Assembly (NCBI GenBank): GCA_030068145.1
Contig: JAPJBO010000419.1
Coordinates: 62,001-126,000 of the forward strand
Length of the DNA: 64,000 nucleotides
Source: Diplonema papillatum
Lineage: Eukaryota > Euglenozoa > Diplonemea > Diplonemida > Diplonemidae
Direction: 5' to 3'
Shown here: piece after piece, positions 1 to 9,245 of the stretch
How the letters are laid out: every line of letters begins with the position of its first letter
Numbering within the stretch: the first letter of the stretch is position 1
The notes under the pieces: model-generated
What the model was told of the DNA's origin: nothing
Seen by the model: the letters and a program-made list of their open reading frames with translations, nothing else
Database searches by the model: none
Translations under genes and position numbers: made by a program

Positions 1-1426
1 AGTGCGGTTTTCTCCGCGACACTTCTTGTCGTACATAGCGAAAAGGCAAACGGATACCCTCTGGTTGCTGGCTTGCGGGCGCGACGTCGATGGTTCTGCT
101 GAGGTTCATCAAGGCGCGGCTCATGCTGGCCGCGCGGGTCGGCGGCGACCGGAAGGAGGACACCAGCGGGTTGAGGGGGCTGTTACTGAACCCGCTCGGG
201 CGCGCGTGGAAGGAGAACTGCATCGTGCTGCTGACGTTCGTCCGGGTGTCGCTGGCCTCGCCGCCGCGGCCGCCGCCGCCGCGTGCCCCCGCAAACCCCG
301 CCGGCGGCTCGCGGATGTTCTGCGTCACTTGGTGCAGCAGCCGGTGCACCAGCAGCAGCGCCTGCGTCGAAGGGTCGCGCACCGCGGTCGAAGAGGAGCT
401 CGACCCGGCGGCGCTGCCGCAGGTGTTGTGGTTGCTGACGCTGTTGCTGTTGTTGTTGTCCGGGCGGCCGTCCTGCCCCTTCATCTCGACGGGGTGGAAG
501 AGCAGGGACGACGGCTCGCTCGACACGCCGGACGCCATTTTTTCGACCGGCTTCTGCACCGACAACCCCGGCGGCGCGTTGTGGTCTTTCACCAGCGGGT
601 CGACAATCGCGAGCACCGCACTCAGCTCCTTCAGCAGCGCATCGGCGTTGACGTTGACGGCCACCTTCGAGCTCTGCTCGGCTAGCGACACCGCCAGCTG
701 CCGGGTCCTCTCGGTCAGCTGCTGGGTATCGCGTGCATGAGCGCACACCCTCCTTGCGAACCCACGGGCAATCTCGCAGAGGAGGTACGCGAAGAAGCAG
801 CAGAGCGCCAGCGGGAGCCACCCGGCGAAAGTCAGTTTGCTCTGAAAAGTGTCCTCGTTCATCAGCCCCTGATCGCGGTCGTCGTCGTCGGCCCAAGACC
901 GGCACGCCAGCACCCCCGCGAAGCCAGCCGCCCGGACGAGAAACGCGGCCAGCCGGAACGTCCAACCCGACGGGCACCCTACGAGGGACCCCATCCACAA
1001 CGGCAGGAACAGGTCGACCCCTGCAAGCCCGCCGCCGCCGCCCTGCTGCTGCTGCTGCTGCTGCTGCCGCAGGACCGGGTGCAGCGAGAGGGACAGCACG
1101 ACGCAGCACCCGCGCCACGCGGCGGCCGCGACGGTCGGCTCGGCGGCGAAGCGGCGCGAGCTGGCCAGCAGCGCGGCCTGCGCCCCAAAAAAGGCGATGC
1201 TGGCCCAGAACAGGAGCGCCGAGCCCGTTTTGAGGGACAGGTCCGTCGTGCCGGCGGCCTCGGAGACGGCCAGGACGCAGTTGCCCAGCATCGAGAGGAC
1301 CAGGAGCGCGAAGAGGTGGTGGATGGGGGCCACGAGGTTTCCTCGGTGGTACACGAAGTCGGGGTTGGCTAGACGCCGGAGCTTCGACGATAGACCTTCC
1401 TTGGCTTGAGTGCCTGAGAGAGTCAT
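1..1426 (-). CDS. Multi-pass membrane protein, N-terminal part (runs off left edge)
   Basis: Function not recognised. An open frame of 475 codons starts at the ATG at 1426-1424 (MTLSGTQAKEG) and runs without a stop to the window edge, so the C-terminus is missing. Hydrophobic stretches at about residues 33-55, 68-88, 100-118, 137-174 and 198-217 suggest five or six membrane spans. A short polyglutamine tract (about 121-127) and polyglycine lie between the third and fourth. After the last span comes a charged, probably helical segment (about 220-260, contains TQQLTERTRQLAVSLAEQ), then a low-complexity region rich in Asn, Ser and Gly. This layout would suit a membrane receptor or sensor with a cytoplasmic output domain beyond the edge, but that is only a guess. 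Long open frames on the other strand and in other frames here are shadows. A piece of this gene recurs inverted at 6050-6257. Confidence 0.7.
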   Translation of the reverse strand, partial: MTLSGTQAKEGLSSKLRRLANPDFVYHRGNLVAPIHHLFALLVLSMLGNCVLAVSEAAGTTDLSLKTGSALLFWASIAFFGAQAALLASSRRFAAEPTVAAAAWRGCCVVLSLSLHPVLRQQQQQQQQGGGGGLAGVDLFLPLWMGSLVGCPSGWTFRLAAFLVRAAGFAGVLACRSWADDDDRDQGLMNEDTFQSKLTFAGWLPLALCCFFAYLLCEIARGFARRVCAHARDTQQLTERTRQLAVSLAEQSSKVAVNVNADALLKELSAVLAIVDPLVKDHNAPPGLSVQKPVEKMASGVSSEPSSLLFHPVEMKGQDGRPDNNNSNSVSNHNTCGSAAGSSSSSTAVRDPSTQALLLVHRLLHQVTQNIREPPAGFAGARGGGGRGGEASDTRTNVSSTMQFSFHARPSGFSNSPLNPLVSSFRSPPTRAASMSRALMNLSRTIDVAPASQQPEGIRLPFRYVRQEVSRRKPH

Positions 1427-1855
1427 TACCAACGTGTCGAGTCTGTGTGGGTTAGAGTGCGTGGTAAAGCAAGTAGCGTCGGATCCGTAGGTTATGCCGT
1501 GTCCAGCGACAAACGGGCTTCGGCTCGCGAATCCTCGTTTGGAGACACCAGTCAGGTGGGGTGTTTAGCTAGACTCCTAAAGCAAGCTCGGCGGGAACAA
1601 CAAGTAAAAGCTTGCTCGATACACAATCTTCAGTACCGACCCTCGGTGTGAAAGCATGGCCTAACGATCCTTTCTCGGTTTCATGGAGATGAAGCCGAAA
1701 GCGAACAACAGCCTACTTGTCACTTTTACCAGTCGGTTTTGAGTTTCCGACACGCTGCTTTTGGGATATGCGGATGGGGTGGTACCCTTCAGGAAGCGGA
1801 TAGAGCGTGGGTAGCTGTTAGCTTCGCCATCTCCTATTCGACTCAAGACCTCTGC
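1427..1855. other. Intergenic, nothing recognised
   Basis: No convincing coding frame, repeat or RNA gene seen between the start of the membrane-protein gene and the 3' end of the next minus-strand gene. Confidence 0.5.
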
Positions 1856-2575
1856 TTACTTATACAAGTTTGCGGTGCTTTTGCTGCAGCCGGGGCCGTC
1901 ACAATAGCTGAATGCCTTTACCCAGGTGGCACATCTCGCCTGACAATTGGCTGGCTGTTGTCGCACCACATTACGGTCGGCAGCCTCCACCACCTGTAGG
2001 AAGAAAAGAAAGCTAAGCCCATACTCTTCTAGGAAATCGGCCCGCTGCGAAATGATGTTGAGGACGCCGTTTTCGCTGAGCATCGCATTGAAGTACCCGT
2101 GGATCAGCTGCTTCAGATCGTTCCAGCCTTGGTGGAACACCGCAGCCCTTTCCCTGAGTTCGGGCCCGACTATTAAGCGGAGGAACGCCGGGTCGCCGAA
2201 GGTGCACTGCAGGCAGTCCTCCAGCTCGAAGACGACGAGCAGCAGATATCGGAACTGCCGGGCCTCAGCTTTGCTCTGGGTGACCGCGTACAGCACAGAG
2301 CGAGCCAAGCAGGGGGCATTGAGGAGCCGAAGGTACGCACGCACTTCGGTGGAATTCGCCGTGTGTCCTGCTAGTCTGAGCGAGCGGTGAAACACGTCGT
2401 CGACCAGAGTGACGAGGGTAGATCTGGCCCCCCGGGGCGACGTGGACGACATCCCGAGAGCCCCTGTGTCCGCCACCGCGGCCGCCGCGGCCGGTGGCCA
2501 TTGGTTGTCGGCGCTCAGCCGCCGCGCGTGCCGCGGGCTGGGCATGTCGTAGCAGATGCTCTCGGCCGTCAGCAT
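1856..2575 (-). CDS. Hypothetical helical protein, probably the last exon
   Basis: Function not recognised. The frame from the ATG at 2575 encodes 239 aa ending in TANLYK. It has an Ala/Pro-rich N-terminus and then a largely helical part with regular Leu/Phe spacing (for example RYLLLVVFELEDC and EEYGLSFLFFLQVVEAADR), which could be an armadillo-like or other alpha-helical fold. The same frame is open further upstream to 2728 without a Met (reads KRRRSSVIILDPQTDN just before the ATG). So this may be a 3' exon entered through an acceptor near 2720 rather than a complete gene starting at 2575. Base composition and residue make-up look like real coding sequence. Confidence 0.5.
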   Translation of the reverse strand: MLTAESICYDMPSPRHARRLSADNQWPPAAAAAVADTGALGMSSTSPRGARSTLVTLVDDVFHRSLRLAGHTANSTEVRAYLRLLNAPCLARSVLYAVTQSKAEARQFRYLLLVVFELEDCLQCTFGDPAFLRLIVGPELRERAAVFHQGWNDLKQLIHGYFNAMLSENGVLNIISQRADFLEEYGLSFLFFLQVVEAADRNVVRQQPANCQARCATWVKAFSYCDGPGCSKSTANLYK

Positions 2576-2728
2576 CCCGGACGCATCTTCGACCGAGACC
2601 GCTGGCGGCGTGTGCAGCGTCGCGCCGACGACGACATTGCCGTCCGTCTGCGGGTCGAGGATGATAACCGACGAGCGCCGCCGTTTCGTAGGTATGTCGA
2701 GAGTGTTCGTTTTGATATCTTGAACGAT

Positions 2729-3012
2729 TTACATCCGGAGATGCGAGGGAAGTGCAAGTGCCCTGGGACGCATAGAAGTTGGTGTTGGCAAGTGTTCGAG
2801 TGTGCCTTGTGACACGATTTCCTTGCGTGCAACTCCAAAACGGACGCCACACCCCAATGATCTTTGGGCATGAATACGAAGTCAGTACTGCAAAGGTTGG
2901 TTTTCAAATAAGGTGTGCCACACCCGTAAATAGGGTGTGCATTCCGGAGATGCGAGGCAAGTGCAAGTGCCCTGGACGCAAAATAATCTGGTTCTGGCGA
3001 GTGATTGTTTAG
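2729..3012. repeat. Pair of direct repeats, about 65 bp each
   Basis: The block at about 2731-2797 (CCGGAGATGCGAGGGAAGTG followed by CAAGTGCCCTGGGACGCA) recurs at about 2943-3010 with few changes, then both continue into related GTGTTCG/GTGATTG sequence. The spacing is about 212 bp. The first copy starts where the upstream open frame of the preceding gene stops. No coding function seen. Confidence 0.6.
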
Positions 3013-3299
3013 TTGTCTCTGAACAATTTCCACGGGTGCAATTGGGATGCCAAAAGCGTAGAGAGTTTCGGGGCGTGATTGGATAGTTAACTGCTATGGC
3101 TGGTTTTGGTTCGTTGAATCTTTAGTTCGGTTTGGGGCTCTGGACACGGCGAAGTGTAGCGAGTATCAAATTCTGCTGTTTTTCACTGTTACGAAGCTAC
3201 CCAGGTTCAGGTTCGATCTGCTGTGCCTGAAGACCTGAACTGGCGGCTGGCGGACCTTGACCTGGGTGCTGGGGACGGCGGAAGCAAGCGACACTCTGC

Positions 3300-3360
3300 T
3301 TTGTTTAGGGAGCCAAAATGCCTCGTCCTGACGACGCGCATGAATAGGCTAAGGCCAAAT
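3300..3360 (-). pseudogene. Fragment of a duplicated exonuclease 3' region
   Basis: About 55 bp matches 4019-4075, the far end of the decayed exonuclease copy next door (shared GGAGCCAAAATGCCTCGTCC and GCGCATGAATAGGC). This suggests a second round of duplication. A weak echo of the KH-coding region (GTAGTGGTCGCGGGG near 3467) follows. Non-coding. Confidence 0.4.
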
Positions 3361-4009
3361 GAGACTACCTTCTTCTGCTCCAGGCAGACAAGGGGAGAGG
3401 GTGACTAATACGAGCAAGGAGCAGTCGCCAACGAAACTCATTCGAGCCGCGCGGAGATCACCCGAAGTAGTGGTCGCGGGGACACAGCGTGTTGCGGGAG
3501 GCATCAACAAAGACGTCGCCAGACGTGAGTGGCAGGACCACGACATCGAAGAAAACGTCTCGTGAAATGCAATACCCCGGTGCCATACGAATGGCCTCCC
3601 GCAATACGAACTGGGATGTGTGCGTAGTTGCAGTTTCGCCTACCACTACGGCACCTAGCGCAGTAAGGACTACGTAATGAATACATCATGCCTGCTGTGG
3701 TCAGCACAAAAACAGCCGCTGGGGACAGCACATGTGGCCAGGCAACCTGGAGTGCAGACCTGCCGTGATGAAGGTGTCGGCTGTGTACACACGTCACCAG
3801 TTGCTCTTGTCATCTGCCGCCCGAGCCTAAGTTCGTGCCTCATCATCAGCTGTCGGATACTTTGCACCTATTCTCGGTACCCCTTTGCTTTGGCAGCCAG
3901 CTGAAGGATGGAGGACTGGTCTGCTCTTGACTGTGCGTACGAGAGTTCAGCGCAGAACGTAATGAACTGTTTGCGGAGGACAATCGTCGCACTACAGCAA
4001 GTACTGGGA

Positions 4010-4466
4010 CCTGGCTTCCTTAAGGAGCCAAAATGCCTCGTCCTCATGACGCGCATGAATAGGCCAATGAGACTGTTGGGGAGGGGCACCAGCTTGCGCG
4101 GCATGGATCAGGTCCACCCGGCTCGGAGATCTGACTGTGACGAGTGTTCTAGGGACGGCATCGACATCGTGCACACAACAACCGTCGCTCAGCACACCTT
4201 CTTCCAGCAACCTGGTGACCTTCATCTCCGCGATTCGCGTGTTATTCACCGCGTCCAACGAGCACCGTCGCCTCAGATCGTCGCCGCAGGGCGGCGGCGA
4301 TCTGCTGTGAGTTCATTCCGCGATTGCAGGTCGAAGAAGGCGTCAGGGGTGACTCTCAGTCTTCTAGCCGCACTCGTTCGCGGTTTGGGGTCATCGGGTC
4401 GATGTTCCACGTCTGCGTGGTCGTCTGGAACGATCCGCGTGTTAATCCCTGCGTTCGACCGTCGCA
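4010..4466 (-). pseudogene. Decayed partial copy of the REXO-KH exonuclease gene
   Basis: Segments read on the minus strand as fragments of the intact neighbour at 4467-5603, in the same order and orientation but with internal deletions and frameshifts. One frame contains RVTPDAFFDLQSRNELT, another NNTRIAEMKVTRLLEEG. Most of the KH-coding part and the central nuclease part are missing. It abuts the stop codon of the intact gene, so it is best read as the downstream member of a tandem duplication that has lost function. Confidence 0.8.
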
Positions 4467-5603
4467 CTACTTCTGCGAGGACTCGAACCCGGCTTCCTGC
4501 TCAGAACGTGACAAGAAACCGTCGGGGAGGGGCACCAGCTTGCCCGGCATGAGCGACGTGACCAGGTCGACGCTAACGGGGTGCACTACGCGGCTCGGAG
4601 ACGTGACTGTGACGAAGTAGTGGTCGCGGGACGGCATTGACATCGTGCACACGACAACCGTCGCTCCGGTGACCTGCCGTACCCGCTTCAAGTTCTTGCC
4701 CCCCGGTCCGATGAGCTCTCTGCCGTCGGATGTGTGCATTAAGAAGACGCTGCACGTGCTCGACGCCTTCGGGACAACAGCCACCAGCGGCGGCACCCCT
4801 CCCTCCAGCAGCCTGGTGACCTCCATCTCGGCGATCCGCGTGTTGATGACTGCGTCCTCCAACGGGTCGTGGAAGACGCTGTCTCTGTCGAAAGACAGCT
4901 CCTCGCTGCCCAGCTTGTTCGCGGCCAGCTGCCGGAGGCTGATCGCGCCGCCGTCGGGGCGCGGGCCGAAGTAGAAGGCCGTGTCCACTATCTTGTGCCG
5001 CAGCGCCGCGCCCTGCAGCTTGAGCGCGAGGAGGTCGTTGGACAGCATGTGCCCGACGAGCATCGTCGCCCGCGGCTGCAGGGCGGCGGCGATCTGCTGC
5101 TGGACCTCCGGCAAAGGGGTGAGTTCATTCCGCGATTGCAGGTCGAAGAACGCGTCGGGGGTGACTCCGTGAGTCTCGGTCTTCCAGTCGTACTCGTTCG
5201 CGGTAAGCGGGGCCATCGGGTCGATGTTCCACGTCTGCGTGGTCGTGTGGAAGGATCCGGAGGAGAAGACAGACCGCACCAGGGCGCCTTTGATCGGGAC
5301 TTTTTCGCGGGTGGCGGTTCTGGTGACCATTTCGACGTCGAGGCCGATGATGCTGGGGTGTCCCGCGTCGCAGGGCTGCGTGCGGGCGTCGCGTACCACG
5401 AGCGGTGGCACAGCGGACGCGCCGCCTGCCGGCTTCACGCCGTCGCTCACGACCCACTTGAAGTGCAGCTGCGCGGCGTGCTGCGAGTAGCAGTGCGACA
5501 CCATGCGCCCCATCTCGAACGCCACGTCTTCCCCAGCCCACCCGGCGCCCACCGTTCCCCGACTCGCCCCATCGACCCCTAGGCGAGCTGCTGTCCGCCG
5601 CAT
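4467..5603 (-). CDS. REXO/ISG20-type 3'-5' exonuclease with C-terminal KH domain
   Basis: Predicted DEDDh-family exoribonuclease of about 378 aa, starting at the ATG at 5603-5601. The frame also opens upstream with TTG, which I do not use. The motifs are in the family order: Exo I with Asp and Glu in GLDVEMV (about residues 87-93), Exo II in GHMLSNDLLAL (about 184-194), and Exo III as HDPLEDA (about 245-251), giving the His and last Asp. DTAFYFGPR between II and III is also typical of the REXO group. The C-terminal quarter contains ELIGPGGKNLKRVRQVTGA, a KH-type RNA-binding GxxG loop. Nuclease plus KH in one chain would suit processing of structured RNA such as rRNA or tRNA precursors (inference). 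Single exon, GC-rich. It is the only intact copy in a cluster of at least three relics. Confidence 0.8.
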   Translation of the reverse strand: MRRTAARLGVDGASRGTVGAGWAGEDVAFEMGRMVSHCYSQHAAQLHFKWVVSDGVKPAGGASAVPPLVVRDARTQPCDAGHPSIIGLDVEMVTRTATREKVPIKGALVRSVFSSGSFHTTTQTWNIDPMAPLTANEYDWKTETHGVTPDAFFDLQSRNELTPLPEVQQQIAAALQPRATMLVGHMLSNDLLALKLQGAALRHKIVDTAFYFGPRPDGGAISLRQLAANKLGSEELSFDRDSVFHDPLEDAVINTRIAEMEVTRLLEGGVPPLVAVVPKASSTCSVFLMHTSDGRELIGPGGKNLKRVRQVTGATVVVCTMSMPSRDHYFVTVTSPSRVVHPVSVDLVTSLMPGKLVPLPDGFLSRSEQEAGFESSQK

Positions 5604-5668
5604 TTTCGGCCCCAATTCCCCCTCCTCCTCCTCTGCAGTTCATAGAGACATCAAAGAATCTACTTGAA

Positions 5669-5904
5669 ACAGTTTTATCAACGGTGGCATTGCTTATTGC
5701 CCATTTTCAATGGGCCACAAAGAAGAAAGATTCCGGCCACAATAGCCACAAGGTATTGTGGGTAAATGTTGTGGCTATTCTGAGTGGGTGCACAGTACTG
5801 CCCTTGCACCTGTTAAAAAAAAAAAAAAAAAACAGCACTTGCGGTTGGGTTTATTCAGCCTGCAGTCGCTTCTTTTTTTCTTTTTTTTCCGGGTAAATGC
5901 CACG
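5669..5904. other. Homopolymer-rich spacer between gene and chimeric copy
   Basis: Contains a run of about 17 A (from 5815) and T-rich tracts near 5872-5889. It separates the exonuclease 5' flank from a duplicated copy of that flank. No coding signal. Confidence 0.6.
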
Positions 5905-6345
5905 GATGCAACGCCGGGCTCCACGCCGTCGCTCACGACCCACTTGAAGTGCAGCTGCGCGGCATGCCGCGAGTAGCAGTGCGACACCTTGCGCCCCATC
6001 TCGAACGCCACGCCTTCCCCGGCCCACCCGACGCCCATGGTTTCCCGACTGGGTCCCGTGCTTCTTCGCGTACCTCCTCTGCGAGATGGCCCGTGGGTTC
6101 GCAAGGACGGTGTGCGCTCATGCACGCGATACCCAGCAGCTGACCGAGAGGACCCGGCAGCTGGCGGTGTCGCTAGCCGAGCAGAGCTCGAAGGTGGCCG
6201 TCAACGTCAACACCGATGCGATGTTGAAGGAGCTGAGTGCGGTGCTCGCGATTGTCGACCCACCGCATTTTCGGCTACTAGTTTCCTCCTCCTCCCCTGC
6301 TCTGCAGTAGTTCGTAGAGATATGCAAGCCAAAGAACCTACTTGA
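5905..6345. pseudogene. Chimeric pseudogene: exonuclease 5' end with an inverted piece of the membrane-protein gene
   Basis: Bases 5905-6045 repeat 5435-5570, the first coding part of the exonuclease gene (minus-strand reading contains FEMGRKVSHCYSRHAAQLHF). Bases 6050-6257 repeat part of the membrane-protein gene at the left edge, but reversed: the plus strand here reads ARGFARTVCAHARDTQQLT, found on the minus strand there. Bases 6258-6345 then resume the exonuclease 5' flank (CCGCATTTTCGGC, then CTCTGCAGTTCATAGAGA-like sequence). So a copy of one gene received about 208 bp of another in inverted orientation, replacing about 30 bp. No intact frame spans it. Confidence 0.85.
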
Positions 6346-6640
6346 AATAGCAGACGCCACCCCGTTGCAATATCTCACAAAAGGGAAAAGAACCGGGGTG
6401 GCCGTAGTCTACCAGTGGTCGGGTCGACCACTCCTGGCCAGCGGTCAACCGCTGTAAAACGAGCGGTCGGCCCGTGTCTCTCCTAGAAGTTTCCGAGGTG
6501 ATTGTTGCGCCTGCTAAGAAGCACTTACGGCTGGGTTTCTATATCCTTCGGCCGCTTCCTTCCCGGGAATTGCCTGTTGGAATGCATAGCCGAACGGTGG
6601 CAAGAGGCCAGGAGAACGTATGCTTGATTGCGGATCACTC
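6346..6640. other. Intergenic, nothing recognised
   Basis: No coding frame or repeat family that I can support. Confidence 0.4.
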
Positions 6641-6649
6641 GAGTTCAAC

Positions 6650-6960
6650 TTGTCCTTCTGCGCATTCTCGTGAGGCGCTAGAAAGCTGTCAATGCCGGCG
6701 CGAGATTGGGTAGGATGTCAGCAACGAAGGAGGTCAGGCCAGGTGATCAACAGCTCTAAGAACGTCCTCGCTGACGGCTTCTTTAGCTGTCCGGTTCACA
6801 GTTCTGCTGTACGGCGACTAGCTGAAGGGTTGAACTTCGCTTTTTTTGGGTCTTTTCAAGAGGCGCAAGGTAAGGTGACCAGAGGCAATGACAATGCGTC
6901 CAGGGGATATCGTCGCAAGTGCTAGTGTTTGCGCGGGTCCATGTCGACGGCTTGAGAGTC
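6650..6960 (-). pseudogene. Decayed copies of the Nudix gene 3' part
   Basis: Two stretches match the 3' third of the intact Nudix gene. 6655-6725 shares GGGTAGGATGTCAGC with 7577-7591. 6835-6950 shares GAGGCGCAAGGTA, a CGTCCA..CATCGCAAGT series and TCCATG.CGACGGCTTG with 7537-7677. Indels break every frame. Same orientation as the intact gene just downstream. Confidence 0.65.
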
Positions 6961-7485
6961 ATTGCCTATGACTACACTGAGAAGAGAGTCAAGGGAAGCC
7001 GCAAGGAATCTTGCTTGCAGGGTTCATGCTGCTCGCTGAAGCGACTTGCTGCTGCGTTTACCTTCGTTTTCTGAGAGCCCTTGCCTAGGGAGTGGTATGG
7101 TCATTTGACAGAGTGAGCCGATGCCTCTCATCTCACCTTTATAAAACACAGCTGAGTCACGCATGCTCTCGACAGACGCTAGCGTCCGACATTTCGCACG
7201 CGCGTTGCAGTCGTTGGGTGGTATTGACAAGGGGTTTCATCGGACACTCGGATGAACTTCGTTACTTCACCGCCGCAGGTTCCCCCCTGCCCTGGGAGGT
7301 CTGCTTGGCTGCCTTCGGTTTGCGTCTCCGTGTTGGTGTTGTTACTTCGCTTTTGGACTCCTTCTTCGGCTTGGGACGGTCCCTACGTCCTGATCTGCTC
7401 TTGGTGCCAGTCTTGCGCTCTTTCTGCTGCAGCGTGTTTCCTCCGTGCTGAACCGTGCAAGCAAGAAGGATCTTGCTTGCTCGGT

Positions 7486-8334
7486 TCAGTGCTGTCTTGC
7501 TGTAGCAGCAGCTGCCTTCGCTTTCTGCTCGTTCTCGAGGGGCGCAAGGTACTTGTCGGGATCCGCCGCAATGCGGGGTAGGATGTCAGCCACGAAAGCC
7601 GCCAGCGGCGACGGCAACGCGTCCAACGAAAACCATCGCAAGTCTTCGTGCTTGTGCGGTTCCATGTTGACGGCTTGCGCCGAGCCATCACTGGTCGTAC
7701 AAAGGTACCCGATGGCCACCCAATGGGGGTCGGTCTGGGTCGACACGTCGAGCAGGTGACAGGCGTCGATCGTTAGGTTGACCTCTTCCAGCATTTCCCT
7801 CCGAAGGCACTCCTCCGCCGTCTCACCCAGCTCGACGGCACCCCCCGGCCGCGCCCAGGTCCCCGGCTCACTGCGCGCAGTGGCAGCCCGCTTGATCAGC
7901 AGAACCCTCCTGTCCTTGTCGAACACAAACCCGCCGCAGCCCACCCCGGGGCAGTCGAAGCCTGGCCGTATTTTGGCCCGCTTCGGGCTTGTTTGCAGCT
8001 CGGTGTCCGCCGCCGGCTCGCCGGCCGCGACCGTCCAGCTCTGGACGTGCCGGGCGAGTTCGTCGAGGGAAGACGAGAAGGACACGGCCCGTCCGTATTT
8101 CGCTGCGATGTGGCCGACCCGGACGCGCACGTCGGTCGCGAAGGAGCACCCCGGCTCGAAGCCGGCGGCCAACCGATGACCGCGGGCATCGCTCAGCACG
8201 GAACCGAGCTCAAACAGGCTGCACGACGCAGCTTCGCCGCTGGGGAACCAGAACACGTGCGCGACCCCTGGGAGGCTGAGCCAGTGCTGCTCCCACAGGC
8301 ACTGGCGCTCGTGGCCCTCTGCGGTTAACTCCAT
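7486..8334 (-). CDS. Nudix hydrolase with unusual N-terminal extension
   Basis: 282-aa protein from the ATG at 8334 to TGA at 7486. The Nudix box is at about residues 165-187 (GAVELGETAEECLRREMLEE), matching the family pattern of Gly, five residues, Glu, seven residues, Arg-Glu and Glu-Glu. The Gly that normally follows Glu-Glu-x is Asn (EEVNL). The metal-binding Glu residues are kept, so hydrolysis of a nucleoside diphosphate-linked substrate is likely. PGVGCGGFVFDKDRRVLLIKR before the box is the usual first beta strands. The first 120 residues resemble nothing I recognise and are about twice the length of a compact Nudix lead-in. Substrate unknown; the compact core resembles MTH2/NUDT15-type enzymes. 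A decayed copy lies downstream. Confidence 0.85.
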   Translation of the reverse strand: MELTAEGHERQCLWEQHWLSLPGVAHVFWFPSGEAASCSLFELGSVLSDARGHRLAAGFEPGCSFATDVRVRVGHIAAKYGRAVSFSSSLDELARHVQSWTVAAGEPAADTELQTSPKRAKIRPGFDCPGVGCGGFVFDKDRRVLLIKRAATARSEPGTWARPGGAVELGETAEECLRREMLEEVNLTIDACHLLDVSTQTDPHWVAIGYLCTTSDGSAQAVNMEPHKHEDLRWFSLDALPSPLAAFVADILPRIAADPDKYLAPLENEQKAKAAAATARQH

Positions 8335-8870
8335 GTACCTGTGAGCGTATGGTTCTGGGATGGGATACCAAAAGTGGGCTGAAGATGCCGTGGTGCTCCT
8401 CTGAGGTGGGGTTCAAAAAATGATGCTGAGATGATCGCTACTGGTTGGACGACGCTGGTGGCAAAAAGGTGCACCCGAAAAACGGTACAGAAACACGGGT
8501 GGGGTCAACCCAGATTCCCCAATGAACTTGGGTAGAAAAGTCTAGCCGCTCCATCCTCGAAACATGGTGCTGCTGGAATGATCACTAGTGCCGCATTGTC
8601 AGGTCGTGGCGCTTAACAGAACGACGCGAGAACAGCCGTACTCAACCTGGCAGGGCTGGAAGCAAAACACGCCGGGAACGACGTCACCTCCCCTGTTGTA
8701 TGATGTTTGCGCCGTCGTTCTCAGCTGAGCGGGGTAGCAGGTACCCAGCCACTCTGAGAAACTTACCATCGATTACATGTCGTCTTCTTAACCACCTGCC
8801 GGCAACTTACAACCTACCGACTGCTGACCTCTGAGGATATCAGCTCATGCCCATCTGAGTACCCTGCGAT
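8335..8870. other. Intergenic, nothing recognised
   Basis: No open frame with coding character and no repeat shared with other parts of the window that I could find. Confidence 0.4.
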
Positions 8871-8882
8871 TCAACTTTCCGT

Positions 8883-8975
8883 ATTGGAACGTGCCGGGGG
8901 ATGTTAGCCTGGTAGTGAGTGAACATGATCGTTAGGCTTATCTCCTCCCAAACACGCTGCCAGCGTTCTCTTTCG
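8883..8975 (-). repeat. Short dispersed element A (copy 1 of 4)
   Basis: About 93 bp reading in reverse as GAACGCTGGCAGCGTGTTTGG-like sequence, then a stem arm, AT-rich centre and ATCC.CCCGGCACGT. Related copies lie at 12938-13047, 59895-59976 and 63639-63747. Confidence 0.75.
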
Positions 8976-9245
8976 AGTTCACCATTCATGACCCAAAAAC
9001 TCCTCAGCCCTATTTTTCGGCAGCCTTGTGTGGTAACCTGATACGTGTGTGTGCGATGATGTGGGTTTGCATGGCAGCCTGATACGTGTGCGCTGGCTGT
9101 TACACGAGCTTGATGCTCCGCATGGATGCTTGGTGCCGTGTGCCGTGGGCACCGCCCGCTGCACACGGGGATTCGTGTGCGACAACTAAACCTCAGAGGG
9201 AAAACGACTGCGTGTTTATCCCACTCAAGAAAGAAAAAAAAACAG

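Noticed and set aside
2..1372. Long plus-strand frames and a 311-codon minus-strand frame over the left-edge gene
   Set aside because: They are shadows of the GC-rich membrane-protein frame. Their translations are Arg/Ala/Gly-rich with no domain character, whereas the chosen frame has membrane spans and balanced composition.
3180..3215. tRNA-like GGTTCGATC motif
   Set aside because: No matching acceptor, D or anticodon arms nearby. I found no credible tRNA gene in the window.
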